A stretch of DNA of 21,125 nucleotides from Hypsibius dujardini (lineage: Eukaryota; Tardigrada; Eutardigrada; Parachela; Hypsibiidae), in the NCBI GenBank assembly GCA_001579985.1, contig LRSR01008726.1, positions 1-21,125 of the forward strand. The letters run 5' to 3'. Made by a program: the position numbers and the translations under genes. A model generated the notes under the pieces. It was not told the DNA's origin. It did no database searches and saw only the letters and a list, made by a program, of their open reading frames with translations. This document shows positions 1 through 9,716 of the stretch, in pieces. How positions within the stretch are numbered: position 1 is the stretch's first letter; each line of letters opens with the position of its first letter.

Positions 1-549
1 GTATGTTACACTATTAATTTGTAATTAGGAAAATAGAAAAACAGCGCAGCAAACAGCGATGAGAAAGGAGAGTTGTGAAACGTTGAATTCATTTTATTTT
101 GCGCTGTTCAATAGCAGCTCGTTTTTAGCCCGCTACGCCTCCTGAATGGTTCCTCCCTCTCCTCTGCCATCCATGGAGGGTCGTGACGATGGAGAACTCG
201 CACGGTCTTTTGTGGGATGTCTGCGAGAGCTCATGCAGAGTACAGATGCATGTGGCAGTAGTACCGAGTGAACCCCGTCAAACAGAGGAACGATGTGTGT
301 GGGAGAGCGCTCTTGATGGATTCCCTTACAACTCTCGTTCATTCGCGAAGCAAGAGGAAGTTATCGATCTGTTTGCGACTCCATATGCGCGCCACTTGGA
401 AGGAACTACGGAGAGAGAATAAGGCTATTAAGGGCGCGCCAGTAGGGAGGGTTCATGTATTACGTAAGAATGGTAAGCTAAAAGACACAAAAAGGGCGGG
501 AACGTACGAGCCAAAAGTCCAAAAAAGGGCGAGTTTTTCGATTCACTAG

Positions 550-780
550 GAACTCGCTACGATTGTTCGTAGGTGTACTAGTAATATCCGTACCTTTATT
601 AATTCGCAAGTGCCTGGCGTATTTTCAACTGGCTCTGACACCGTTGCTCCGCAGTACGCCACCTCATCCAACTTCGACAATTGGTTCGCCATCCAGGGCA
701 GGTACCAGGCAAAGTTGCGATTGATTGATGCTGGATGGGAGAATGCTCCATCACTACTGACATGCTGCGTTTTGTGTCAG
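550..780 (+). other. open reading stretch without ATG, possible exon
   Basis: This 77-codon stretch lies between an in-frame TAG and a TGA at 778-780. It contains a protein-like passage with TSSNFDNWFAIQG, followed by a possible donor (CAG GGC AG|GTACCA). There is no ATG in frame and only a weak acceptor near 606. If it is an exon, its phase 2 donor would join to 1144 in a different frame from the one used for the 1144-1710 candidate, so the two models conflict. I do not recognise the product. It may be chance. Confidence 0.12.
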
Positions 781-1143
781 TGAAAGCGTGGATGGCTATG
801 CCTCGTACTTAGCATGAGGCAAGTGCGGGCGTAATTATACGCTCCTAAATACATTTTTCACGAGATACAGCTTACGCTTTGAATAAATGGCTCAATTTTT
901 CGATTACATGAATAATGGTACAGCAGTAGATTTAGAAGAAATTATATGAAACAGTAGATATTATACTTTTTAAAAACTTGTCTCAGCGGAATTTGTCCTG
1001 CAAACGAGAATTTGCAAAACATTGCTTCAGTGTGTATATTTAGTATACGCTTCAGTATGTACAGTATATTTAGTATGCATATTCAACATCCAGTTTGCGG
1101 GTCTGAGGCGTCTCATCTTTATCTTTGCCCTTCTCCATTTCAG

Positions 1144-1710
1144 CAATGGAATGCCCCGGACAGAGCAGGCGGTAGTAGCAGTAACGCAGTTGTTCACCGC
1201 TCGCCATTTCGCAAAGTTTTCACATGCGAGCCGACGATTCTAGCCGCCACATCCAGCTCAAAAATATTAAAGGTGCGACGCCAAAACAACTAAACTTTTC
1301 CAACACGCAACCATGCATCATCATTGTTATTCTCATTTTTAGCCTGCAGCAGAGACAACGCCCTCGCAGATCAGAGCGAACCTAATGCTGCCCGAAGAGG
1401 CCCAACAAGAAGCAACGGTAAAATCTTCTTTTCCCAATTTTATTTGTGCATTTTACTGCGGTGTGCTCCAACGTCCAGCGTATTGTAGGGCAAACACTGC
1501 ACATGTTCCAACCCCTTGTAAAAACGAAACTTCATTACTTTTATTTTGCAGAGCATTGTCGGGGGAAATTATCATCGCGATAAAAAGCGCAAGAACGGAT
1601 CTACAGTGCGCCCCAATCGCGTTGGCTCAAGATTTCACAAACTTATTTCGACTACAACAACTCACTATTCAACTAAAAAGTATTATCAGTCTGGTAGCCC
1701 GACACTGTAG
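1144..1710 (+). CDS. candidate 3' end of an unrecognised gene (three exons)
   Basis: Three open segments join in phase 0: 1144-1272, 1343-1417 and 1552-1710 (stop TAG). The acceptors are good (TTCTCCATTTCAG, TCATTTTTAG, TTTATTTTGCAG) and the donors acceptable (AAG|GTGCGA, ACG|GTAAAA), giving introns of 70 and 134 nt. The joined product would be 120 residues. The middle is acidic and Gln-rich (MLPEEAQQEAT) and the C-terminus very basic and Ser/Thr/Tyr-rich (NYHRDKKRKNG, STTTTHYSTKKYYQSG). No domain is recognised, there is no ATG in the first exon, and any upstream exons are not identified. The consistent phase across both introns is the main support. A competing frame through the first exon also stays open for 33 codons. 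Transcript data would be needed to accept this. Confidence 0.28.
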
Positions 1711-2871
1711 AATTGCAAAGGAACCTCTGAAGTCAACTGTTTGGTTTCTGCCATCCATACCACCATGAATCCATGATAACGTCGCTTCGATAACAAACCA
1801 TTTTTGGTCATGTAAACAACAGCCGACGTAATTGTACATTTAGTTGTTAGGGAATCAGGGTTCACCAATCGAGGCCCGAGCAAGTTACCTCGAGTAGCTA
1901 AGAAATGATACTAGAGGTCTTTCTACCCAACTAGAGGTCTTTTTACCCAGAGCAATCCATCCTGACCTTTCATTATAAAACGGAAGCCCTTAGTGACCGG
2001 ACCAACATGGTGGCCTTCATGGGTATCCCTTTTGGACAATCTAACAAGGGTGATTCGTACCATCGATACCGCTCCGCCACGGACAACATTACGACAAACA
2101 TATTTTTGATTGAACTGGTAGACCATTTTTATGCCTCTTTACATCTTCACTATGTGTACTGTGTTCGCGATTTAGAGTTCGAGTTTCAGTGAAACATTTT
2201 ACGAAAAGGGGGCTTCTCAATCAATCGCCCTCGCTTTGTGATTAAGGAAACTCTTCAGAAGACATGGACCTTCTGACTGTGAGCAGGATGGCTAGGCTGA
2301 TTCGTCATTCCAGAGTACAAATCCGGTTGCAACAGGAAACCCGACGCTCGTTTCTCGTACCGTTAGAGATTTTTCACTGTCGGATATCCGTGTTGATTCA
2401 GTAGACCTTGGGATTTCTCATCGGAGTTCGGAATAGGATCCTGCACGGCAAATACTGGGAATTGCGATGGTGGGTGTGCTTGCAGAATGCTGCGCCACAC
2501 TCGCACCTCCGGTAGATTATGCCAACGAAGCGCCAGTGCATTCACTGTGCGAAACTTCATCTCGTTATTTGCCTTTAGACTTGTCACTAAGCTCTTGGCC
2601 GATCTCTATGTTGACCTTCTGTACATTGAAACCCTATAAGTTCCACAAGGGGCACCACCGCAGCTGAGTCCGAGAAACAAAAGGTGAAATTCGCTTTTAT
2701 CATTTGCCTCATGTTAAAAATCTAATTTGGCCTTTTTCTGTTCTAAATCACATCAATCAAAATAACTAACCCAGCGAACACTAGATTGGTATCGCACTCT
2801 ATCTCATTATGATGGCCATGGTTTAGTGCGATAACGATTTGAGGGTTATCTGATACAAAAGCTTTTGTAGA
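1711..2871. other. intergenic region upstream of receptor A
   Basis: No gene is supported here. It contains a 20-bp direct duplication (see 1910-1949) and short open frames on both strands without splice or motif support. The sequence just before the receptor A start contains GTTATCTGATAC, a GATA-like motif, but nothing that can be called a promoter. Confidence 0.5.
1910..1949. repeat. 20-bp tandem duplication
   Basis: Two adjacent copies of ACTAGAGGTCTTTYTACCCA differ at one base (C in the first copy, T in the second). It is a local slippage-type duplication with no evident function. Confidence 0.85.
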
Positions 2872-5800
2872 ATGGACCGTTTAAAATTTTGCCTAAAGCA
2901 GACATTCTCCGCCAAGCGAGCCATCATCACCATCCTCCGTATCTGCGGACTGCTTCCCCCATCCACGGCATCCTCCCTCCGGAGCATCCTTCATACTGTA
3001 CCGGTAGCTGCCGCTTGTGTCCTCGCACTGTTGGCCAACTTGAACATCTACTACTACGACTACCTCACCAAATCCGCAACCAAAGGCCTCTTCGATGTAG
3101 TCTTCTACTCGCAGTACTGGATGAAGATTTGCGTCACCATGGGCGTGCTAGCCGCCTTCTGGCACAAGTCCGGTGACCTTTTAAAAATCATGGGGGAAAG
3201 TGCGCCGGACGTCAAAAAAGACTACACGGCCGAGGATCGGCCGTGTAACAAAGGCCGGTTTGGGGGCACCGTCTTCATGACCTTTCTACTGTTCAACGGT
3301 GTCATGCTCGGCACGAGGCTGCATCTCGTCATTCAGACACGTGGTCTCGAGGGTTACTGGCAGTATATGTTGACGGGACTGCTGGAATCGTTTCGCCTGC
3401 TTTGTGCGGGTCTGACCGGGGTCACCGTCTTGAAGTTCAGCTACGGTCGTGCCGCGGAATGCCATGCGATATTACAAGAGACCGTGACCTTTGCGGATCT
3501 CGCGATGAACCTGCCGCGGGCTTGGGCAGCTCGAGAACGTAGCCTGGCGATGTCAGCTGGCATTCGCAAGCATCTGGCGCCGGTTTTGACGGTCGCGTTG
3601 TTTGCTGATATGCTCTGCCTGAACGCGGTGCTCTGCAATTTCCTGACCGTTGAGGTGACGAAGAAGCCGGAAACCTTCATGCGGCTGGTGGTCTCGGTGT
3701 TGCTGTACTGTGTCAGTATTCAAACGGTCATTCAAGCCATGCTAAGCTTGACGGAGATTGTAAGTGCCGTACAGTAGGGGTGCGTCTTAAATCTGTATCC
3801 AAGCTCGTAACGTAAGCGTAAACGTAAGCGTAACCGTAACCGTAATCTTACACACCGTTAAGTAACCGTAACGGTGTGTATGATTCGCTATTTTATCAAA
3901 CCGAATCTCGAGATGTAGTCTGTAAATTTGTATCCAAGCCCGTAACGTAACCATAACCGTAACGGTAACGGTAACCGTAACCGTAACGGTAACGGTAACG
4001 GTAACGGTAACCGTAACGGTAACGGTAACCGTAACCGTAACGGTAACGGTAACCGTAACCGTAACGGTAACGGTAATCGTAACCGTAACCGTAACGGTAA
4101 CGGTAACCGTAACGGTAACCGTAACCGTAACCGTAACGGTAACCGTAACCGTAACCGTAGGTGGTTTTGGGGCATCTTGTTCGTGGTCCCATCGACACCG
4201 ACAGTTGATTGTTCCCTCAAAAGTTTCCAGATCAAATTTCTTCGCGAAGATTATTACGGTTGCTTTAAGAACACAACCGAAAGTAAACGTCAAAATCAAT
4301 CATTCACGGAGATTTTTTTTTACAATTTGATTCATCTGTTCTCGGTTGTGTAATAGAACGTAGACTTCCCAAAAGCGGCGAATACCTGTCGGAAAACATG
4401 ATCGATTGCGCTACAAACCGGACGTGCGGCTAAATATGGTGAATGAACTAATCTTCTTTTATTGCATAAACGAAGTTTACGCTCTGAAATTTCCGTAGCT
4501 TCGTAGGGAAAAATTATACCAGATTTGCCCTATGTCGGTTTGATTGATTGGTGGATCGACTTAAGTACACTAATCAGCTGTTTCGTTACGGTAGGATAGC
4601 GTTTTAATTTGAGACAGAATTTGACTCAAAACTCCTTTATTTCGAAGTAATGGTAAAGAATTGAGAATAAACTCGGTCTGTTTTAGCAAAATAATTTCTT
4701 TTTCTCGGGTCACAGTATGTTACCCCTCCCTTGAATTGTGTGGGGCCCAATCGAACCCTAAATATTTTGGCCCTCCCTGAATACATCATTAGGGGAAAAA
4801 CAGCGCCCTAGATATTTTACCCCTCCCATGCTGTCCATTCGTCCGTCTGTCCGTCCGTTGTCAGTCCGTCCGTCGTCCGTTCATGAACTACCCGTTCAGC
4901 CGTTGCCCATTATCTGACCATCTATCTGAAAACGGATGGACGGTCAACGGACGGACAGACGAATTACGGACGGACGGTCAACGGACGGACAGACGGATTA
5001 CGGACGGACGGTCAACGGACGGACGGACGGATTACGGACGGACGGTCAACGGACGGAGAGACGGATTACGGAGGGACGGTCAAAGGAAGGACAGACGGAT
5101 TACGGACGGACGGTCAACGGACGGAGAGACGGTTTACGAACGGACGGTCAACGGACGGACGGACAAAGGACGGACAGACGAATAACGGACGGATGAACAA
5201 CATGGGAAGGTTAAGTAGCAGGGGCGCAATTTGGGCCCAGTTGCTATATACTTGAAGGGGTAAAATAGCCAGGCTTATACTGGGCCCTTGGGAGGGGTAA
5301 ATAAGCCGGGGTGCTATTGGGCCCCGAAACAGGGAGGTAAAACAGCCACTCGAAAAATATTTAATAATCGTACCACGGAGTCTTGTGTTTGTGGATACCT
5401 ACAGCTTATTCAACGGCAGCTAATGTCGCTCTTTCTTTAGGACGAGAAGACGATTGGTTTGGTTCGCAAGTTGCAGTCTTTGCTGGGACAATACCACGAT
5501 TCGGCACGTCAACAATCAGAAACCAAAGAATCGGGCAGTGACTCGACCTCACGGGAGGCGCTACGTTCCAGCTTGGCAGCATTCGCGACAGGTAGCTTCG
5601 GGGAGCGTAATCTTCGTGTTCCGCTCTTCGGATTCGGCGACATCTCACAAGCGACCATTCTCACGGTAATGAAGACGTAAAACTGATACTGTACGCTCCC
5701 GATCTCAAGGGTCGATTATGCCCCACCCCCGCTCATTCATATCAAGCTTGAGCGGATCGTTCAATTCCGTTCACTTGTCCGTGATTGGCGCGTTGGGTTT

Positions 5801-6107
5801 TGCCTGACAGGCTATGCTACCTTGCTTGATTGAAATCAGAATTTTGAAGTCAAAAAGTTGAAGTGAATCTGAATGAACAACCAAGCGAGCGACGGAACGT
5901 GTTTTCGGGCCGGACCTAAAATCGACCCTTGAGATCGGGAGCGTACAGTACAAGTTTGTAGCCACAGTTAACTTACTTCAGATTTTCGGGGTGCTCTTTA
6001 CATTCTTCATCTTCATGATGGATCAAATACCGCAACCGGAGACCAGCTCGGGCGCGGCCTGCTGCGCGGCCTGTTACATCAATCCCCGAAACGGATCCAA
6101 GAACTAA
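2872..6107 (+). CDS. gustatory receptor-like 7TM protein, receptor A
   Basis: Exons are 2872-3759, 5441-5665 and 5982-6107, joined in phase 0 at GAGATT|GTAAGT...CTTTCTTTAG and CTCACG|GTAATG...CTTACTTCAG. The product is 412 residues, normal for a GR. The ATG has a good context (AGAATGG) and aligns with the starts of B, C and D. Hydrophobic segments lie near residues 42-62, 74-96, 131-153, 166-188, 233-258, 269-293 and 367-385. Family motifs are LPRAWAARERSL (214-225), ADMLCLNA in TM5, a long TM6-TM7 loop, and FTFFIFMMDQ closing TM7, equivalent to the TYhhhhhQF motif of insect GRs. The tail is Cys-rich with an NGS sequon. By family it should be an odorant- or tastant-gated cation channel subunit with the N-terminus inside the cell. 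Compared with D it lacks about 17 residues just before TM4. An ATTAAA lies at 6370. The long intron 1 is full of repeats. Confidence 0.85.
3849..3880. repeat. 12-bp stem hairpin beside the hexamer array
   Basis: TACACACCGTTA (3849-3860) is exactly complementary to TAACGGTGTGTA (3869-3880) across an 8-base loop. The loop contains GTAACC, the unit of the neighbouring array. It lies within an intron, so it could form in the pre-mRNA. Confidence 0.8.
3950..4160. repeat. hexanucleotide array (GTAACG/GTAACC)n
   Basis: About 33 contiguous six-base units all read GTAAC followed by G or C, with one GTAAT variant near 4071. The sixth base often runs in pairs (GGCC), giving a partial 24-bp higher-order period. 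A smaller, more degenerate stretch occurs at 3810-3845. Each stretch is preceded by a near-identical leader (AAATYTGTATCCAAGCYCG at 3788 and 3924), suggesting the whole module was duplicated 136 bp apart. On the minus strand it reads as an open Val-Thr repeat, because the variable base falls in the third position of Thr codons. I treat that as a by-product of the repeat. Confidence 0.9.
4706..5362. mobile_element. foldback-like inverted-repeat element in intron 1 of receptor A
   Basis: The left arm (about 4706-4885) and right arm (about 5130-5362) are imperfect reverse complements. Paired features include GGGGCCCAAT (4742) with ATTGGGCCCC (near 5318), TTTTACCCCTCCC (4816) with the GGGAGGGGTAAAT near 5290 and GGGGTAAAAT near 5258, TCCCATGCTGT with the copy ending AACATGGGA near 5205, and CCGTCCGTCTGTCCGTCCG with the ACGGACGG units. 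The centre is a 34-bp minisatellite. Long inverted arms around tandem repeats match the foldback class of DNA elements, which move with transposases supplied elsewhere. No coding sequence and no clear target-site duplication were found, so the ends are approximate. Confidence 0.55.
4936..5196. repeat. 34-bp minisatellite, about seven copies
   Basis: The unit begins ATTACGGACGGACGGTCAAC and continues with a second GGACGGACAGACGG block. ATTACGG recurs at 4963, 4997, 5031, 5065 and 5099, exactly 34 bp apart, with a diverged TTTACGA copy at 5133. Later units carry GAGAG for GACAG and other point changes. It forms the core of the foldback-like element. Confidence 0.9.
5689..5948. mobile_element. 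MITE with perfect 28-bp TIRs and TA flanks (Tc1/mariner-like)
   Basis: The left terminus (from 5689, CTGTACGCTCCCGATCTCAA) is exactly complementary to the right terminus (ending 5948, with ACCCTTGAGATCGGGAGCGT). The match is 28 bp, or 30 bp including the flanking TA on each side. A TA target-site duplication with short TIRs and a ~260-bp non-coding body is the pattern of non-autonomous Tc1/mariner-type elements. It occupies most of intron 2 of receptor A and starts about 20 bp after the donor. The perfect TIR identity implies a fairly young insertion. Confidence 0.8.
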
Positions 6108-7982
6108 TCAAATATCTCGGCTGAAGTTATGATTGTCCTTGAGACAAGAAATTTCTCGAGCGCGTCTGATAGATGTCTCTTTTTCCAATGTTTCTCCTTG
6201 ACTTGTTCTATTTTTTGGTCTCGATTCTGTCTCCTTCCCCACAGAACAAGTTGCAATTTGTCTAAACACAAATTCAAGTTAAGCGAACGATTTTTTTTGT
6301 CATTGTTTTATGGGTTGAGACGATTGAGTCGTATTCAGACGTAAATTCTAAGTACATTTTTATTTAAATATTAAATTTAGACTGAAATTGGCCAGCAATG
6401 ACGAGTGTTCGTTTACAATGCTTGGATGATCGAGTCAACATTTCTACAAGGGAAAATCAACACGCAAAGATGCACACGGAATACGGTCACCTTTGAAAGA
6501 TTTCCCATCGGCCAGGTATCGAAGAGTTCTTTCGGAAACGTGATATGCCATTAGTATCAAACAAACCTTTACTGTTTGTCCTGTATGAGAAATTGGACGC
6601 TAAAACTACATATACAATAGTGAATGGAACCTTCTCACATCTCTCTGTCTTTCTCTTCCTGTCTCTGTCTCTCTGTCTCTCTCTTTCTCTGCAGAAATTG
6701 AGCTCACCTGATTTTGGTTTTTCTAACTGGCGATTCATTTTGGTGGTGTCTGCTGCGAACTTCAACATTTTGTTTTTTTAACGTTCAAAACAATAGATCC
6801 TCCACAAATCTTGTCGCCTAGAGTCCTTTTACATGGCCCGCCCTTGCACTTTTATTGTGCATTAGTACGAGAACAAATTAACTCCATGAGTGGAGTTATC
6901 ATATCATTGGCATAACTCCAACCACTCCAATAACTCCATAACTTTAACCCTCCACCCAGCGTGCCACAATGGCATAACTCAACCACTCCAATAACTCCAT
7001 AACTCCAAACCTCCCCCCCCCCACAGTATGCCACAAGGGCATCACTCCAATGACCCCATAATTTCAAACTCCACACGCCAGCGTGCCACAATGGCATAAC
7101 TCAACAACTCCAATAACTCCAAACCTCCCCCCCACAGTATGCCACAAGGGCATCACTCCAATAACTCCAATAGCTTCATAGCTCTGAGCCTCTCATAATG
7201 TACCATGCCAATAATTACAATTCAGAACCTTCGTTTCAGCGCATTTAAATTTTTGCAACTGACCATGTGCGCCCTTTGCACATATGCCAAACTCGCCGCT
7301 AGAAATGTCTATAAGCCTTGTTCCATAACTCGCAAAGTCTCGTATTGAAAGTAATGTATGCAACACTGGAGCGCAGCGTTCATCACCATGGAAAGACGTC
7401 ATTTCACGTGTCACGATTCTGTCAGACGTTTACTGGAATAAATTCGCATTTATCCTACAAGAAGTCACACAGGGTAGAGTATGTGGTGTTAGCGGATGGA
7501 CCGGAGCAATACGACGTCATAGTGCTCACATATACATGCTACACAATCTGCATGTAGTGACCATCACATGTGCTTCCTCATTCCGGTTATTATTCTGACT
7601 ACGAGGCCGAAAAAATAAATGTGCAACGCAATGCTGGGCGATGAGTCATGGCATGCAGACTGCAGCGTAGTAAACCTCTCGAGGGGTTTTCTCTTCGTTT
7701 CCCTGTCTCTCTGCAGTGTGCAAATTATTTTCAGTCACAAACTCGCTCGCGTGAAGCAAATTTTCCAGACGAGAAGCAGACACTTTCTCTTGCTACTCTC
7801 AAGTCTGTTTCACATATCGAGGGCTCTCTTCCACACTAAAACCCTCGATCTGGTCCCTCTAGACGCTGCTTGCCGTAGAGCGTAAAACCACGAATTCATT
7901 TTGTTCATTTTGTTGGGAACATTTCGTGGCTGATTTTATCGCGGATCAAACTGTTTTTTTTTTACGTTTTTCTTGGCAAAAT
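6108..7982. other. intergenic region between receptor A and gene E
   Basis: No gene is supported. It holds a CT-rich tract (about 6640-6695, TCTCTGTCTC-type) ending in CTGCAG, a tandem repeat at 6888-7170 and scattered short open frames. A second CT-rich tract ends in CTGCAG near 7714. Either tract could act as a splice acceptor, but no exon with motif or phase support follows. Confidence 0.5.
6888..7170. repeat. imperfect tandem repeat, period about 111-122 bp
   Basis: GCGTGCCACAATGGCATAAC occurs at 6959 and 7081, and CACAGTATGCCACAAGGGC at 7022 and 7133. Within each unit are shorter repeats of the ATAACTCCA type and poly-C runs. The differing spacings (122 and 111) show internal deletions between copies. 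Confidence 0.8.
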
Positions 7983-8762
7983 ATGGATATTGCACAGAAT
8001 ATTTTGGCCCAGCTTGCGCCGAAACAGCAGGCGGCTGTGCAGTCCAACTGGACCGAGTTGCTCAACCTCGAGGGTGGAAATAAGGAGAATGTTGCAATGG
8101 AATTGGCTAAACAGTGTGTGCAAAATCATTTCCGTCGGAATAAATGCGTGATTAAATGCGGAATAAATGCTCTTGTTTCTTTTCTCGCAATCGTGCAATG
8201 ATAATGTGATGTTTTTATAATTAATTTCAGGACAATAAAGAACCAGCTCATGGGCGGAGGTAGTGGGGGGAGCGGTGGTAGTGGCGGAGGCCTTGGAGGA
8301 CTTCTGGGGGGTGTTTCGAAATTGTTCGGTAAGAAAACGGCAGCACCTGACGCGGCAGCCTCCGCCGCTCCCTCCAACCCGTTGGATATAATGTCGTACG
8401 TGCAAGACCAACGACTGTAAAATACTCTACCTGCAAGCATCATGATAATTGGCTGGTGTTTCTGTTTTGCAGAAAAGTAGCCCCGTTGATTGGTATGTAA
8501 CGTTCACCCTGATTCATTAGGATCGTAAAATATAAAGCCTCCAAAAATGTATCTCATTACAGGTGGACTCGATAATCCCAGTAAGAATGATTGTCTGTGT
8601 GTCTAAATATCTGTCTGTGTGTGACGTATGTCTATTTGTCTACGTGTCTGTTTGTCTGAGTGTTTATGTGTCTATGTGCCTGGGTGTCTGTCTGTCTGTC
8701 TGCCTGTCTGTCTGTCTGTCTGTCTGTCTGTCTTTCTGTCTGTCTGCCTTCTTGTCTCTCTA

Positions 8763-8807
<45 letters not shown>

Positions 8808-9306
8808 TTGTTTGTCTGTCTGTTTGCCTTTTGAGTACACATTTGCCGGTGTATGAAATTACAATCTTTGCAGATGCTTTGATTGGATTTTTCATGCAAG
8901 TATGTCCGTCGACAGCAGCGTGCCTTTCACAAGGGTGTGAGCAAGGGTCGTTTGATAAAACCTTTCAACCATTTGCAGGGCGTGTTGGGGTCTGGAGCGG
9001 CTGCCAATCAGTCTGAGAATTCCATTTTCAAAGTACGTTCCAACGCGTTAAAATCGTTAATTTTACTTGAAGCAATCTGAGAGCTCGCTTCCGATCGTAA
9101 TGACCATACAACTGCCATTCTTGAGGTTCTTTCACGCCATTGCTAACTCTTCTTCTCTGTGGATACAGATGCTAAAGCAGGTTATTTTTGGCCTCCTCGG
9201 AGATAAGCTGCCCGGCGCGTCCTTCAGTCAAAACAGCGAAGCACAAGGCGCTTGGTCCAAGTTTCTCCAGCTGGCTGCCGGCGCCATCAAGAAACAGGCT
9301 AAATAA
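7983..9306 (+). CDS. unrecognised Gly/Ala/Ser-rich helical protein, seven exons (gene E)
   Basis: Exons are 7983-8113, 8231-8395, 8473-8492, 8563-8580, 8874-8899, 8979-9032 and 9169-9306, giving 183 residues. Donors (GTACGT, GTATGT, GTAAGA, GTATGT, GTACGT) and acceptors (TTTTGCAG, CATTACAG, CTTTGCAG, ATTTGCAG, GGATACAG) are strong and every phase closes. The exon 1 donor (CA|GTGTGT) is the weakest. The ATG is the first in frame. The order is: a helical N-terminus (AQNILAQLAPKQQAAVQSNW), a Gly-Ser linker (GGGSGGSGGSGGG), an amphipathic GLLGGVSKLFGKK, an Ala/Pro/Ser stretch, then short helices (SKVAPLIG, ALIGFFMQGVLG, MLKQVIFGLLGDKL) and a Lys-rich end. There is no signal peptide or clear membrane span. 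An AATAAA overlaps the stop codon. I recognise no family and assign no function. It interrupts the receptor cluster. Confidence 0.65.
8590..8828. repeat. (TGTC)n microsatellite in intron 4 of gene E
   Basis: The tract is a long, interrupted TGTC/TCTG run, purest at about 8688-8830, with degenerate copies upstream (GTGTCTATGTGTCTGTTTG). It fills most of the intron between the 18-nt and 26-nt microexons. Long open frames in it on both strands are repeat artefacts. Confidence 0.92.
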
Positions 9307-9675
9307 AAAACGACAACTAACCCCTTCATTCGCTTCTTGATGTCGCTTGCTATAAATATACAAACACATGGCAAGTGGGTCGAGCGAATCGAGTTTCCAG
9401 TTTACGATAAGGTCGCCGAGTTCGAGTAACTGGGTTGAATCATAATCAGAATGTCCTCATTGGCTAGCCCTTTTTTTATTACTCCTATGGATTTTATTGT
9501 TCTTAAACCCAAATTTGACGTTGCGAATTTATTCATGAACAACAAGAACTGCATTTGTAAAAACATCATTGCGATGTCTGGATCTCATCCCTCACCGTTA
9601 ATTAATGGCATGTCAGCAATTTATACAGCGAGCTCTACCGATTTCAGAGACAAGATATGCAGGCAGGCAGAATGC

Positions 9676-9716
<41 letters not shown>

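Larger units (their letters stand above)
3760..5440 (+). other. intron 1 of receptor A, repeat-rich
   Basis: This 1681-nt phase 0 intron runs from GTAAGT to TTTCTTTAG. It holds a duplicated leader (TGTATCCAAGC), a hairpin, a hexamer array and a foldback-like element, each listed separately. The rest (about 4165-4700) is AT-rich sequence in which I see no gene. Confidence 0.85.

Noticed and set aside
3950-4160. Telomere-like array
   Set aside because: The unit resembles neither TTAGG nor TTAGGG, lies inside a gene intron and varies at a fixed position, so an interstitial telomere is not supported.
3787-4299. 170-codon minus-strand frame dominated by a Val-Thr repeat
   Set aside because: It is the translation of the GTAAC hexamer array inside an intron of receptor A. 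All three minus frames are open there because the unit is six bases long.
4883-5196. Open frames rich in DGRTDGQ-type repeats
   Set aside because: They come from the 34-bp minisatellite, and two frames are open at once with no splice or start support.
7962-8443. Minus-strand frames of 105-149 codons opposite gene E
   Set aside because: They oppose the Gly-Ser-rich exon and give low-complexity Pro-rich products. The plus-strand gene has seven matching splice pairs.
8563-8899. Cys/Leu/Ser-rich and Arg/Gln/Thr-rich frames on both strands
   Set aside because: They are translations of the TGTC microsatellite in intron 4 of gene E.
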